Below, piece by piece: positions 9,069 through 17,346 of a stretch of 64,000 nucleotides of DNA; the first letter of the stretch is position 1; every line of letters starts with the position of its first letter. The notes beneath the pieces were generated by a model. That model was not told the origin of the DNA and did not search any database. It worked only from the letters and a program-made list of their open reading frames with translations. The translations under genes and the position numbers were made by a program. The stretch lies in assembly GCF_027925025.1 (NCBI RefSeq), contig NZ_AP027058.1:1736001-1800000 (forward strand), given 5' to 3'. The stretch is from Limnohabitans sp. MORI2. GTDB lineage: Bacteria; Pseudomonadota; Gammaproteobacteria; Burkholderiales; Burkholderiaceae_C.

Positions 9069-10226
9069 CTAGCGACGCGCCCCCACACCTAAGGGCGTCG
9101 CCGGTGTAGTTGAGGGCACACGACCATAGGCTTGAGCCAAAGAGACAGTTTTAAGATGAGGCAAAACCTTGGTTCCAAATTGTTCACACTCATTCAGATG
9201 CGGATAGCCCGAGAAAATAAAGGCACGAATTCCCATCTTCATGTAATCGTGAATTTCAGACAAAACCTGATCGACACTTCCGACTAGTGCAGCACCACAC
9301 CCACTGCGAGCTCGGCCAACACCAGTCCAAAGATGCGGCTCGATATAACCATCTTCGTCGGCGATTTCACGATTCGAACTTTGGAATGCCACGCCTAAGC
9401 TTTTTGCGTCTAGCGCTCGATTTCGAATAGCTTGACCAGCTTGATCATCGAGCTGCGAAACTAACTCTCTGGCGTATTCCCTCGCCTCAGTTTCGGTGTC
9501 ACGAACAATCATGTGTACCCTCAACCCATAGTCCAATACGCGCCCATACTTTTGGGCCTGAGCGTGTACGTCACGCATGCGCTGAGCAAGGGTCTCCTTA
9601 GGCTCTGGCCACATCAAATAGGTGTCGCAATGTGCACCGCACAGCTCTAACGCATCCGGACTGTAGCCACCAAAGTAAAGTAAAGGTCCACCTTGGGTCT
9701 GGTAAGGACGAACTGGATCTGTACTCAAGCCCTTGATTTGATAAATCTGCCCTTCGTAATTGATTTCATCCTGAGTCCAGGCTTGCTTCAAAATTTCGAC
9801 TACTTCCCAGCTACGGCGATAACGATAGGCACTGTCGGCTTGCTCCCCAGGAAAGTCAGAGGAAATCACATTCAAAGTCAGGCGCCCCTCTAGTAAATGA
9901 TCAAGCGTGGCAACCGTTCGAGCAAGCATGGCAGGCTGCAGCTCTCCGCACCGAATAGCTGCCAACATGTTCATTTGCTTGATTTGAGGTGCCATGGCCG
10001 CCACGAAACTCAGGGTGTCCTGTCCCACCTGATAAGACGATGGACACAAAATATTTCGAAAACCTAACTCATCCGCCCTCTTAGCAATGCGACTCGTGTT
10101 CGCCCAGTTGCTTCGGTAATTGCCATCAGGAACACCCAAATATTGAAAGTCATCTGAACAAAGTGGCGCAAACCACGCGATCTCAGCGCCATCAATTGAC
10201 TCACCTTTGACAGGAACAACGCTCAT
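9069..10226 (-). CDS. smoC: FMNH2-dependent sulfonate monooxygenase, probable sulfoquinovose monooxygenase (SmoC-like)
   Basis: A 385-residue luciferase-like (LLM) flavin monooxygenase of the SsuD branch: SsuD-like segments ANTSRIAKRADELGF and LAAIRCGELQPAMLARTVAT, then LEGRLTLNVISSDFPGEQ, and RSWEVVEILKQAW. SsuD enzymes cleave the C-S bond of sulfonates with FMNH2 and O2, releasing an aldehyde and sulfite. The neighbours (flavin reductase, aldo/keto reductase, sulfite exporter, sugar ABC importer, glycosidase) point to sulfoquinovose rather than an alkanesulfonate. The ATG at 10226 has a strong GGAGGGG site. It leads the minus-strand desulfonation operon and is divergent from a GntR regulator. 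An alkanesulfonate role is the alternative. Confidence 0.85.
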   Translation of the reverse strand: MSVVPVKGESIDGAEIAWFAPLCSDDFQYLGVPDGNYRSNWANTSRIAKRADELGFRNILCPSSYQVGQDTLSFVAAMAPQIKQMNMLAAIRCGELQPAMLARTVATLDHLLEGRLTLNVISSDFPGEQADSAYRYRRSWEVVEILKQAWTQDEINYEGQIYQIKGLSTDPVRPYQTQGGPLLYFGGYSPDALELCGAHCDTYLMWPEPKETLAQRMRDVHAQAQKYGRVLDYGLRVHMIVRDTETEAREYARELVSQLDDQAGQAIRNRALDAKSLGVAFQSSNREIADEDGYIEPHLWTGVGRARSGCGAALVGSVDQVLSEIHDYMKMGIRAFIFSGYPHLNECEQFGTKVLPHLKTVSLAQAYGRVPSTTPATPLGVGARR

Positions 10227-10243
10227 AACACCCCTCCAAAAAC

Positions 10244-10271
10244 TATGAATGAATAGTATATGAATTGATAG
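10244..10271. promoter_or_regulatory. Tandem 13-bp near-repeats in the smoC/gntR intergenic region, possible operator
   Basis: TATGAATGAATAG (10244-10256) and TATGAATTGATAG (10259-10271) differ at two positions and start 15 bp apart. They lie 17-45 bases upstream of the smoC-like start, where bound protein would block transcription. A further GACA-TACT-TGTC palindrome (from about 10309) lies immediately before the regulator start codon. The binding protein is unproven; the adjacent GntR regulator is the first candidate. Confidence 0.4.
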
Positions 10272-10323
10272 ACTTTAATTTAAGGGTTTATGCTTAGCAA
10301 CCGTGTTTTGACATACTTGTCTT

Positions 10324-11043
10324 ATGACAACGCCAATTCCAGCTAAACCATTACCGGTCTATTTGCAAATCGCTGAGTTATTAGCACGTCGGATCAAGGC
10401 TGGTCACTGGCGAGAAGATGAACGCTTACCGACTGAGGCAGAACTGTCCACACAATTGAATGTCGCTGTAGGCACATTGCGCAAGTCATTGGCACTGCTC
10501 GCTAAGCAGGGCGTAGTTGAGCGAATTCAAGGATCAGGCACTTACGTCAAAAAAGCGGCAGGCACAGGGCAAATCTATGAGCTCTTTCGCTTGGAACTGA
10601 ATTCAGGACCAGGTTTACCAACCGCATTAATCTTGGATGTCAGCCTTGAACTTCGCCCAGCTGATGTACCCGCTTTTGGGAATGGCAGGAGTACTCACGC
10701 GTGGCGAGTTCGTAGGCTTCGCTCGCTAAGTCACGTGCCAGTTGCATTGGAAGAGATTTGGTTTAACGGAGACCATGTGCAAAATTTGTCAGTGCACACC
10801 TTGGGTGACTCCATGTATCTGTTTTACCAAGAAAATTTTGGCATTTGGATTGCGCGCGTAGAGGATCGTATATCTGTTGACACAGCTCCAATGTGGGCCT
10901 GTCCCCCTTTTGGTATCAGTCCAGGACAGCCGACAGGATTCATTGAGCGTGTGTCACGAACATCAACAAATGAAGTTGCTGAGTTTTCACAAACATGGTT
11001 TGATCCATCTATGTGCTGCTACTCCTCTCGGTTGAGCCAATGA
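10324..11043 (+). CDS. GntR/HutC-family transcriptional regulator
   Basis: A 239-residue regulator. Residues about 10-75 are the GntR winged helix (LPVYLQIAELLARRIKAGHW, then LPTEAELSTQLNVAVGTLRKS, and the wing VERIQGSGTYV). The rest is a UTRA-type ligand domain, the HutC subfamily sensor for small metabolites such as sugars (RVRRLRSLSHVPVALEEIWF). It is divergent from the smoC operon and convergent with glpK six bases away, so it probably controls the sulfosugar genes, with sulfoquinovose, its glycoside or a sugar product as effector. The TTGACA 12 bases before the start is too close to serve as a normal -35. Confidence 0.87.
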   Translation: MTTPIPAKPLPVYLQIAELLARRIKAGHWREDERLPTEAELSTQLNVAVGTLRKSLALLAKQGVVERIQGSGTYVKKAAGTGQIYELFRLELNSGPGLPTALILDVSLELRPADVPAFGNGRSTHAWRVRRLRSLSHVPVALEEIWFNGDHVQNLSVHTLGDSMYLFYQENFGIWIARVEDRISVDTAPMWACPPFGISPGQPTGFIERVSRTSTNEVAEFSQTWFDPSMCCYSSRLSQ

Positions 11044-11049
11044 AACGTT

Positions 11050-12558
11050 TCATTTCAGTTGTGCAACTGCAGACTCCCAACTAGCAAGCCTACTTTGAGC
11101 CTGATCGGAACTCCATTGCGGTTCAAACACGCGCTCAATGCGCATTTGATTGCGCAGCGAGAGAGGGTCCTGAAAAACCTGAATATGCAAGCCCGCCAAT
11201 AAAGCGGCGCCTAACGCTGTGGTTTCCAAGGTTTGAGGGCGCAAGACTGGTATCCCCATCAAATCGGCTTGCATCTGCATGAGTAAATTGTTCGCACAGG
11301 CACCTCCGTCAACTCTCAAAGCCTTGACTTGACAATCCTTCATTCCATGTGCATCACGCTGCATTGCTTGCAAAAGAACAGCACTTTGTAAGGCAATGCT
11401 TTCCAAAGCAGCACGCGCGATATGCGCCACAGTAGTACCCCGTGTCAGACCTTGGATGCTGCCTCTTGCATGCGGTAACCAGTAAGGTGCACCTAACCCT
11501 GTAAATGCAGGGACTAAAACTACACCTTGGGTATCCGGCACGCTGCAGGCCAGTGCTTCAACCTCGCTGCTGTGTTGAATAGCCCTCAGTCCATCACGCA
11601 ACCATTGAACTACAGCCCCCCCCATAAACACACTTCCCTCAAGAGCGTAAGTTAGCCCTGAGTCGGCCCCAAAACTTGTAGCACAAGTCGTGATAAGTCC
11701 ATTGCGACTCGTTAAGGCCTGCTCTCCAGTGTTCATCAGCATGAAACATCCAGTGCCGTAGGTGTTTTTCACATCACCGGGTGAAACACCGGCCTGTCCC
11801 AGAAGCGCAGATTGCTGATCTCCCGCCACCCCTCCAATAACGGGAACATGGCCAGCTCCTAACAAGCCCGGCTGCACGCGACCGAAATCGCCAACCGATG
11901 GCAGAACATGAGGCAAAACTTGGCGAGGAATATCGAACAAAGCTAACAGCTCATCGTCCCATTCACCTGAATGAATATTGAGCAACAAAGTTCTGCTGGC
12001 ATTCGTGATATCAGTTACGTGACTTCTACCCCCTGTCAATTGCCAGATCAGCCATGTATCCACCGTTCCAAACGCCAACTCGCCACGCTGTGCTTTTTCT
12101 CTAGCTCCTGGAACGTTGTTTAGCAACCAGCGCAACTTGGTCGCGGAAAAATAGGGATCTATACGTAAGCCCGTGAGTTCTTGGATGCGTAACTCATGCC
12201 CCTTCGCCTTCAGCTCAAGGCAAAAGCCCTCGGTTCGACGGTCCTGCCAAACAATGGCGTTATAAATTGGTTTCCCTGTATGACGATCCCAAAGCAGAGT
12301 GGTCTCACGCTGATTGGTAATTCCGATTGCAGCAATTTCATTGATAGAAAGTTGACCTTTTTCAAGCACTTGAAGAATGGTTTGAAGCTGACTATTCCAA
12401 AGGTCTTCTGGTCGGTGCTCGACCCAACCAGGCTCAGGGTAAATCTGCTCAAACTCTTGCTGAGCCATGCTGTGCACTACGCCATCCTGGGTAAAAACAA
12501 TGGCACGAGAGCTGGTTGTTCCTTGATCAAGTGCAAGTAAAAAAATAGGCTCGGGCAT
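11050..12558 (-). CDS. glpK: Glycerol kinase
   Basis: Phosphorylates glycerol to sn-glycerol 3-phosphate with ATP. The 502 residues match the FGGY kinase family at full length: phosphate loop LALDQGTTSSRAIVF at the N-terminus, WQDRRTE, the glycerol-site region GTVDTWLIWQLTGG, and the C-terminal ATP segment DGGACANNLLMQMQADLMG. It lies 26 bases downstream of a DeoR-type repressor on the same strand and is divergent from glpD, with no glpF facilitator nearby. In this island it would use glycerol freed from sulfoquinovosyl-glycerol inside the cell, which removes the need for a facilitator. Confidence 0.96.
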   Translation of the reverse strand: MPEPIFLLALDQGTTSSRAIVFTQDGVVHSMAQQEFEQIYPEPGWVEHRPEDLWNSQLQTILQVLEKGQLSINEIAAIGITNQRETTLLWDRHTGKPIYNAIVWQDRRTEGFCLELKAKGHELRIQELTGLRIDPYFSATKLRWLLNNVPGAREKAQRGELAFGTVDTWLIWQLTGGRSHVTDITNASRTLLLNIHSGEWDDELLALFDIPRQVLPHVLPSVGDFGRVQPGLLGAGHVPVIGGVAGDQQSALLGQAGVSPGDVKNTYGTGCFMLMNTGEQALTSRNGLITTCATSFGADSGLTYALEGSVFMGGAVVQWLRDGLRAIQHSSEVEALACSVPDTQGVVLVPAFTGLGAPYWLPHARGSIQGLTRGTTVAHIARAALESIALQSAVLLQAMQRDAHGMKDCQVKALRVDGGACANNLLMQMQADLMGIPVLRPQTLETTALGAALLAGLHIQVFQDPLSLRNQMRIERVFEPQWSSDQAQSRLASWESAVAQLK

Positions 12559-12584
12559 GACAAGGAGTTCCTTCTAAATCAGGT

Positions 12585-13358
12585 TCAATCTGGTGCGATC
12601 ACGCAATTTACATTTTGTTCGTGAAGTAGGCCTTCAAATTCAGGCCCAGGTCTAGCGTCGGTATAAAGCGTATGCACAACATGAATCGGGGCCATTTCGA
12701 TCATTGCCGTGCGCCCAAACTTACTCGCGTCTGCGACTAAGCAAACCTGTCGAGAATTAGCGACGATAGCCCGGGCTACCATGACTTCACGCATATCGAA
12801 ATCACGTAAAGAGCCATCGGCATCAATGCCACTGATGCCAATCAAACCGAAGTCAACCTTAAATTGGCGAATAAACGAAAGTGCCGCTTCACCCACCACG
12901 CCCAAATCTTCAGATCGCACAGCACCACCCGCGACCACTACTTCGCAATTTGGGTTAACAGCCAAGATTTTTGCAACATGCAAGTTATTGGTCACCACAC
13001 GTAAATCACGGTGATGAATTAACTCAGCGGCAACTGCCTCGACTGTGGTGCCGATGTTCATGAATAGGCTCGCGCCAGGAGGGATTGCTGCAGCCACCGA
13101 TCTAGCGATACGTTGTTTAGCTTGCGCGTTGGTGCGCTGACGTTCAACATAGGCGGTGTTTCGCGTGATACTGTCCAGCACGCGAACTCCCCCGTGAAAA
13201 CGTTCCAGCGCACCAGCCTCGCTGAGTCGTTGGATATCACGCCGAACTGTTTGTAACGTAGTTCCCAATTGAACAGCAATCGCTTCGGTTTTCAGCGCGC
13301 CGTGTTCGCGCACCGCTTGCAAGAGTGCCAGCTGCCTAGGATTAAGAGCCCGAGTCAT
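12585..13358 (-). CDS. glpR: DeoR-family repressor, probable glycerol-3-phosphate regulon repressor
   Basis: A 257-residue DeoR-family regulator: N-terminal helix-turn-helix (LNPRQLALLQAVREHG, then TTLQTVRRDIQRLSEAGALERFHGG, the usual DeoR signature) and a C-terminal sugar-phosphate sensor domain (FMNIGTTVEAVAAEL, LRVVTNNLHVA, LIGISGIDADGSL). The GlpR type senses glycerol 3-phosphate. It is encoded immediately ahead of glpK and divergent from glpD, so control of both is likely. The ATG at 13358 is taken because the family begins near NPRQ; an in-frame extension to 13430 would lengthen it by 24 unlikely residues. The effector is inferred. Confidence 0.85.
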   Translation of the reverse strand: MTRALNPRQLALLQAVREHGALKTEAIAVQLGTTLQTVRRDIQRLSEAGALERFHGGVRVLDSITRNTAYVERQRTNAQAKQRIARSVAAAIPPGASLFMNIGTTVEAVAAELIHHRDLRVVTNNLHVAKILAVNPNCEVVVAGGAVRSEDLGVVGEAALSFIRQFKVDFGLIGISGIDADGSLRDFDMREVMVARAIVANSRQVCLVADASKFGRTAMIEMAPIHVVHTLYTDARPGPEFEGLLHEQNVNCVIAPD

Positions 13359-13489
13359 GAGAGCGTTATATCCTTTCAATTCACTCGAATTTCTAGGGAT
13401 TACGAGCATGCTCACCCCCTTCGTTTTCAAGCTATAAACTCACATACGAATCAAAAACAACACAAAAAATTCATCTTTTTTGACTTTTC

Positions 13490-15091
13490 ATGATTAGGCC
13501 TGATCTTAACCAATGGACAGCCTCCCAAAGCTCGCATCACTTCGATGTGGTCGTAGTAGGCGGAGGAGCCACTGGCCTTGGTGTTGCAGTTCAGGCTGCT
13601 TTAGAAGGGCGAAGGATTGCATTGATTGAAGGTCGGGATTTCGCCAGTGGTACATCTTCCCGCTCCACGAAATTGCTTCATGGCGGGGTACGCTATTTGG
13701 CGCAGGGCCAGTTTCGACTTATTCAAGAGGCATTGCGTGAACGCTCGATCATGCTTAAGCTTGCCCCACACTTGGCACAACCGATACCGTTCGTAGTGGC
13801 AGAGCGGAAATGGTCATCTTGGTTAGTTTCAAGTCTTGGACTCAACATTTATCAAATGCTGTCCAGGAATCTCAGTCTCGGACCCACCGCAGGTGTTTCA
13901 TCAAAAGCTCTTCACCAAATTGCACCAACTTTGCCACCAGCGGCAGCTGGCGTACGTTATTGGGACGGTCAATTTGATGATGCCCGCTATGCAATAGCGC
14001 TTGCACAAACCGCCAATGCCGCAGGGGCAATGATTCGCAACCACACGTTGGTCACGAGCTTGCAAAATAACGCAGAGGGTTGGACCCTGGGGCTGAGAGA
14101 CAGCTTCGACGGAACAACCAGCCAAATAAGAACCCGTTGTGTTGTAAATGCAACGGGGGTGTGGGTTGACGATTTGCGGCACCAATTACTAACCTCCCCT
14201 AAAACAAGTGGAGGAGCATCCTCAAGCAAGCATTTATCAGATCGATGGGTACAACCCAGCCAAGGCGTTCATTTGGTGGTCAGTCGCGAGGTATTGCCAT
14301 TGAACGAGGCTGTCTTGGTGCCTCGAACAAGAGATGGACGCGTACTTTTTGCAATTCCTTGGCTGGGATCAATAGTAATTGGCACCACTGACACGCCTCG
14401 AAATGATGCACCGCTGGAACCTCGCCCCTACAGTCATGAATTGAAATTTCTGTTCGAAGAGTCGCATCGACACTTGGGCGTCAAGTTACACATCAGTGAC
14501 ATAAAAAGCGTTTGGGCCGGGTTGCGTCCTTTGGTCAATCGCACATCTGATGAACGCACCACAAGCCAGATCTCTCGTGAGCACTTGATTGTTCGAGAAC
14601 AACCGGGCTTCATCACAGTCACTGGCGGCAAGTGGACCACCTACCGATCAATGGCCGAGTTGGTGATGAAATCCTTGGTCGAGTCAAATGATCTGCCTGC
14701 GTCTTCTGTACATGCGCAGACTCAGAATCACGCACTGAAAGGTGCACCCGCCTTCGCGACTCATCGTCTGAGGGACGCTCCCAGTTTGAATTTGTATGGA
14801 ACAGCTAGCGCGATTATTCAAGACATGACTGGACCCAATGACACCATAGGACTTGGACTCACCGAACACATGGTCAGATACAGTGCCCGAAATGAATGGG
14901 CCGTCACGGTAGAAGACATGCTCGCTCGACGTTGGCGCGCCTTGTTCCTAGATGCTCGAATGGCAAAGGTGATGGCCCCAAAAGTGGCCAGATACCTACA
15001 AGCCGAGACTGGCATCAATCCGCAGTTGCATGATTTCGAAATACTCTGTGACCAATACACTCTTTCCGAGATTTCTCAAGGTCATGATTGA
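13490..15091 (+). CDS. glpD: Aerobic glycerol-3-phosphate dehydrogenase (FAD)
   Basis: Oxidises glycerol 3-phosphate to dihydroxyacetone phosphate and passes electrons to quinone at the inner membrane. The 533 residues begin with the FAD-binding fold (FDVVVVGGGATGLGVAVQAA), the family signature GTSSRSTKLLHGGVRYL, and later WAGLRPLV and TVTGGKWTTYRSMAE, with a C-terminal helical cap. Length fits the family (500-540). Its start region is AT-rich with no clear Shine-Dalgarno, so the exact start is less certain. It is divergent from glpR/glpK and followed 38 bases later by the Gfo/Idh/MocA gene, which links glycerol use to the sulfosugar genes. Confidence 0.94.
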   Translation: MIRPDLNQWTASQSSHHFDVVVVGGGATGLGVAVQAALEGRRIALIEGRDFASGTSSRSTKLLHGGVRYLAQGQFRLIQEALRERSIMLKLAPHLAQPIPFVVAERKWSSWLVSSLGLNIYQMLSRNLSLGPTAGVSSKALHQIAPTLPPAAAGVRYWDGQFDDARYAIALAQTANAAGAMIRNHTLVTSLQNNAEGWTLGLRDSFDGTTSQIRTRCVVNATGVWVDDLRHQLLTSPKTSGGASSSKHLSDRWVQPSQGVHLVVSREVLPLNEAVLVPRTRDGRVLFAIPWLGSIVIGTTDTPRNDAPLEPRPYSHELKFLFEESHRHLGVKLHISDIKSVWAGLRPLVNRTSDERTTSQISREHLIVREQPGFITVTGGKWTTYRSMAELVMKSLVESNDLPASSVHAQTQNHALKGAPAFATHRLRDAPSLNLYGTASAIIQDMTGPNDTIGLGLTEHMVRYSARNEWAVTVEDMLARRWRALFLDARMAKVMAPKVARYLQAETGINPQLHDFEILCDQYTLSEISQGHD

Positions 15092-15129
15092 CTGACTCAG
15101 GAAACAACTTTTGACTTGGAGACAAAGGC

Positions 15130-16278
15130 GTGAATTCAACAGGAAATCAAGCAGTTCGATACGGCATCATCGGTTGCGGCATGATGGGGCAAGAACATCT
15201 GCGCAACATTGCATTGCTGGCTCAAACATCCGTCACCCGCATCTTTGAGCCAGACCCTCATATGACTGAGCTTAGTTTGAGCCTCGCTAGCGGTGCGCAA
15301 CCCGCATCAAGTCTTGAGGACGTCGTCACATCTGAGGATGTAGATTGCCTACTGATCGCGAGCCCAAACTTTCGCCATGCAGAACAATTAAATGCGATTG
15401 CTAAGTTGCGTCCATTACCTTTACTTTTGGAAAAACCTGCATGCACCAGTTTGTCAGAAGTTCAGAATTTAATCCAATTGGGTAAACGTTACCCGCAACC
15501 CATTTGGGTCGCGATGGAATACCGATATATGCCTCCGGTTGCTTCTTTGTCTGCAGAGGTTCACAACCAACTGCACACAGGGCCAGTGAAGATGATCTCG
15601 ATACGTGAACATCGTTTTCCTTTTTTGACCAAAGTCGGGGATTGGAATCGGTTCAACCGTTACACAGGAGGCACCTTGGTTGAGAAGTGTTGCCATTTCT
15701 TCGATCTCATGCGTCACCTCACTCGCAGCGAACCCATTCGAATCTATGCTTCTGCTTCAGTTGCACACAACCATCTAGATGAACACTATCCCGAGGGGAC
15801 GCCTGACATACTTGATCATGCCTACGTTGTGGTGGATTTTCAAAGTGGTCAACGTGCCATGCTAGAACTTTGCATGTTTGCCGAAGGCTCGCGCTACCAA
15901 GAGGAAATCTCAGTGGTAGGTCCCACCGGCAAGGTGGAATGTTTTGTCCCAGGACCTGGTCGCTTCTGGCCTGAACACTTAGGTGCAGCGCCTGTCCCCA
16001 AAGTGATCATCAGCCCTCGCAATCCCAAAGGTCCAAGAGAGCTTGAAGTACCTGTTGACCCTGTCGCACTTGCTGCAGGTGATCACAATGGCTCGACGTT
16101 TTATCAGCATCAGAAATTCAATGCGGTCGTTCGTGGCCAGGGAATGGTGGAGGTAAGTTTGAGAGATGGACTCGCAGCCGTACTCATGGGCTTAGCTGCT
16201 CAAGAATCTGCGCAAACTGGCATGTCTATTGACTTAACCCAAGGCAAATACGCCTGGTCTCAACTGGATGGCTTGTGA
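15130..16278 (+). CDS. Gfo/Idh/MocA-family NAD-dependent protein; candidate NAD-dependent sulfoquinovosidase (SqgA/GH188-like)
   Basis: A 382-residue protein starting at GTG 15130 after a GGAG site. Residues 11-20 (YGIIGCGMMG) are the dinucleotide-binding turn; LLLEKPA (98-104) is the family EKP motif; the C-terminal domain has YRYMPPV, EHRFPFLTKVGDWNRFNRYT and EKCCHFFDLM with His189. Most relatives are sugar or inositol dehydrogenases. A group in sulfoquinovose clusters that lack a classical sulfoquinovosidase (SqgA, CAZy GH188) instead uses NAD as a catalytic cofactor to cleave sulfoquinovosides through transient C3 oxidation. The context here, after glpD and before the sugar importer, fits that. 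The alternative is an ordinary sugar dehydrogenase. Fold certain; activity inferred. Confidence 0.85.
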   Translation: MNSTGNQAVRYGIIGCGMMGQEHLRNIALLAQTSVTRIFEPDPHMTELSLSLASGAQPASSLEDVVTSEDVDCLLIASPNFRHAEQLNAIAKLRPLPLLLEKPACTSLSEVQNLIQLGKRYPQPIWVAMEYRYMPPVASLSAEVHNQLHTGPVKMISIREHRFPFLTKVGDWNRFNRYTGGTLVEKCCHFFDLMRHLTRSEPIRIYASASVAHNHLDEHYPEGTPDILDHAYVVVDFQSGQRAMLELCMFAEGSRYQEEISVVGPTGKVECFVPGPGRFWPEHLGAAPVPKVIISPRNPKGPRELEVPVDPVALAAGDHNGSTFYQHQKFNAVVRGQGMVEVSLRDGLAAVLMGLAAQESAQTGMSIDLTQGKYAWSQLDGL

Positions 16279-16337
16279 TGCTCGTAAGCCGAAAGTCATC
16301 TCACAGCATGAACGCCCGCTGTAGTCGGTCGAAACAA

Positions 16338-17279
16338 CTAAAGCTCGCGCATGAAGCGGGCCGCTTCTCGCCAATCAGCTCGAGTCATGGCGTGTCCACC
16401 CAGACGTTCAACCCATCTGAGTCGATGTGGATGTTCACTCCAGGCTGTCTGCAAGGACTCCACCAAATGCTTCGCGCCGGTCGGATTTGCCCAAAAATCA
16501 TCTTTGGCTTGCAATACACAGAGCCCCCGTGGTGCCAATTGAGTAAGCCAATTGATAGGGGCATCCTCCGCGATAAGACGTTGCTGAAGTTCGACATCAG
16601 TCGCATCAGGCCCACACCAATGGGGAAAACGAGTGACCAAATCAAACAGAGTCTCACAACCTCGATCATGCACTCGAAGCGATGCAGCACCGCCTGTACC
16701 GCTGTTGTTGGCAACTACAGCATCAAATCGGGCATCCAACAGGGCGGCCAAAAGCGCAGCTTTTCCGCCTCGAGAATGACCCACTGCGCCAAGTTTGCCC
16801 CTAACTTCATTGGCACTTCGACTCAAAACATCGGCACAAATCATCAGTCCCCAAGCCCAAACAGACAAGGCAGACCAACTACCCTCTGGCCAGCGGCTGT
16901 GTACCGGCCCTCGGCGTTGGCAGTCAGGGTTATCGAAGGCCAATTCGGTTCGATTAAACCAAGCCAAAGCAACCCCCTCCTGAATCACCGCATCTATAGC
17001 CTCTGCACTAAGAACGTGAGGCCAGCAGCCATCAGGGCTCAAAAGTATGGGAAAAGAACTTTGACCGGTGGGGTACACACAATACATCGTGAAATTCAAC
17101 CAAGCAGGCTCTCCGACCTGAACCTGCCATTCACGCAGCACCCTACGCGATTGTTGCAACTCGTGCAACAAAACTGCGTTTACAGAATCTTCTCGCCCCG
17201 GCAAAGGACCAAAAAATGCATCAATGCCAAGGCGATCCTGTCCAGCTGTCGAAATAATCTTTTTGCTTTCCTTGCTCAT
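16338..17279 (-). CDS. Cytoplasmic alpha/beta-hydrolase (esterase-like), sulfosugar-island associated
   Basis: A 313-residue serine hydrolase without a signal peptide. The nucleophile elbow is GHSRGGKAAL, followed by LDARFDAVVANNSGTGGA, a pattern seen in CE15-like glucuronoyl esterases and related acetyl-esterases. A late acidic stretch VLQAKDDFWANP and His in ERLGGHAMTR supply the rest of a Ser-Asp-His triad. It is the only minus-strand gene between the Gfo/Idh/MocA and binding-protein genes, and divergent from the ABC importer across 67 bases. It could remove acyl or other ester groups from an imported sulfosugar glycoside, or open a sugar lactone. No specific substrate is supported. Confidence 0.82.
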   Translation of the reverse strand: MSKESKKIISTAGQDRLGIDAFFGPLPGREDSVNAVLLHELQQSRRVLREWQVQVGEPAWLNFTMYCVYPTGQSSFPILLSPDGCWPHVLSAEAIDAVIQEGVALAWFNRTELAFDNPDCQRRGPVHSRWPEGSWSALSVWAWGLMICADVLSRSANEVRGKLGAVGHSRGGKAALLAALLDARFDAVVANNSGTGGAASLRVHDRGCETLFDLVTRFPHWCGPDATDVELQQRLIAEDAPINWLTQLAPRGLCVLQAKDDFWANPTGAKHLVESLQTAWSEHPHRLRWVERLGGHAMTRADWREAARFMREL

Positions 17280-17346
17280 TCAAACAAACCATAAGAGCGT
17301 TTCAACGCCAGTCGCTTTATTATCAAACCATTCACAGGAGACACTC

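Noticed and set aside
10307..10312. TTGACA as a -35 for the gntR gene
   Set aside because: It is only 12 bases from the start codon, so a promoter there would start inside the gene.
16275..17294. 339-residue plus-strand open frame after the Gfo/Idh/MocA gene
   Set aside because: It is antisense to the alpha/beta-hydrolase, which has a clear nucleophile elbow; the plus frame is Ser/Arg/Thr-rich and without motifs.
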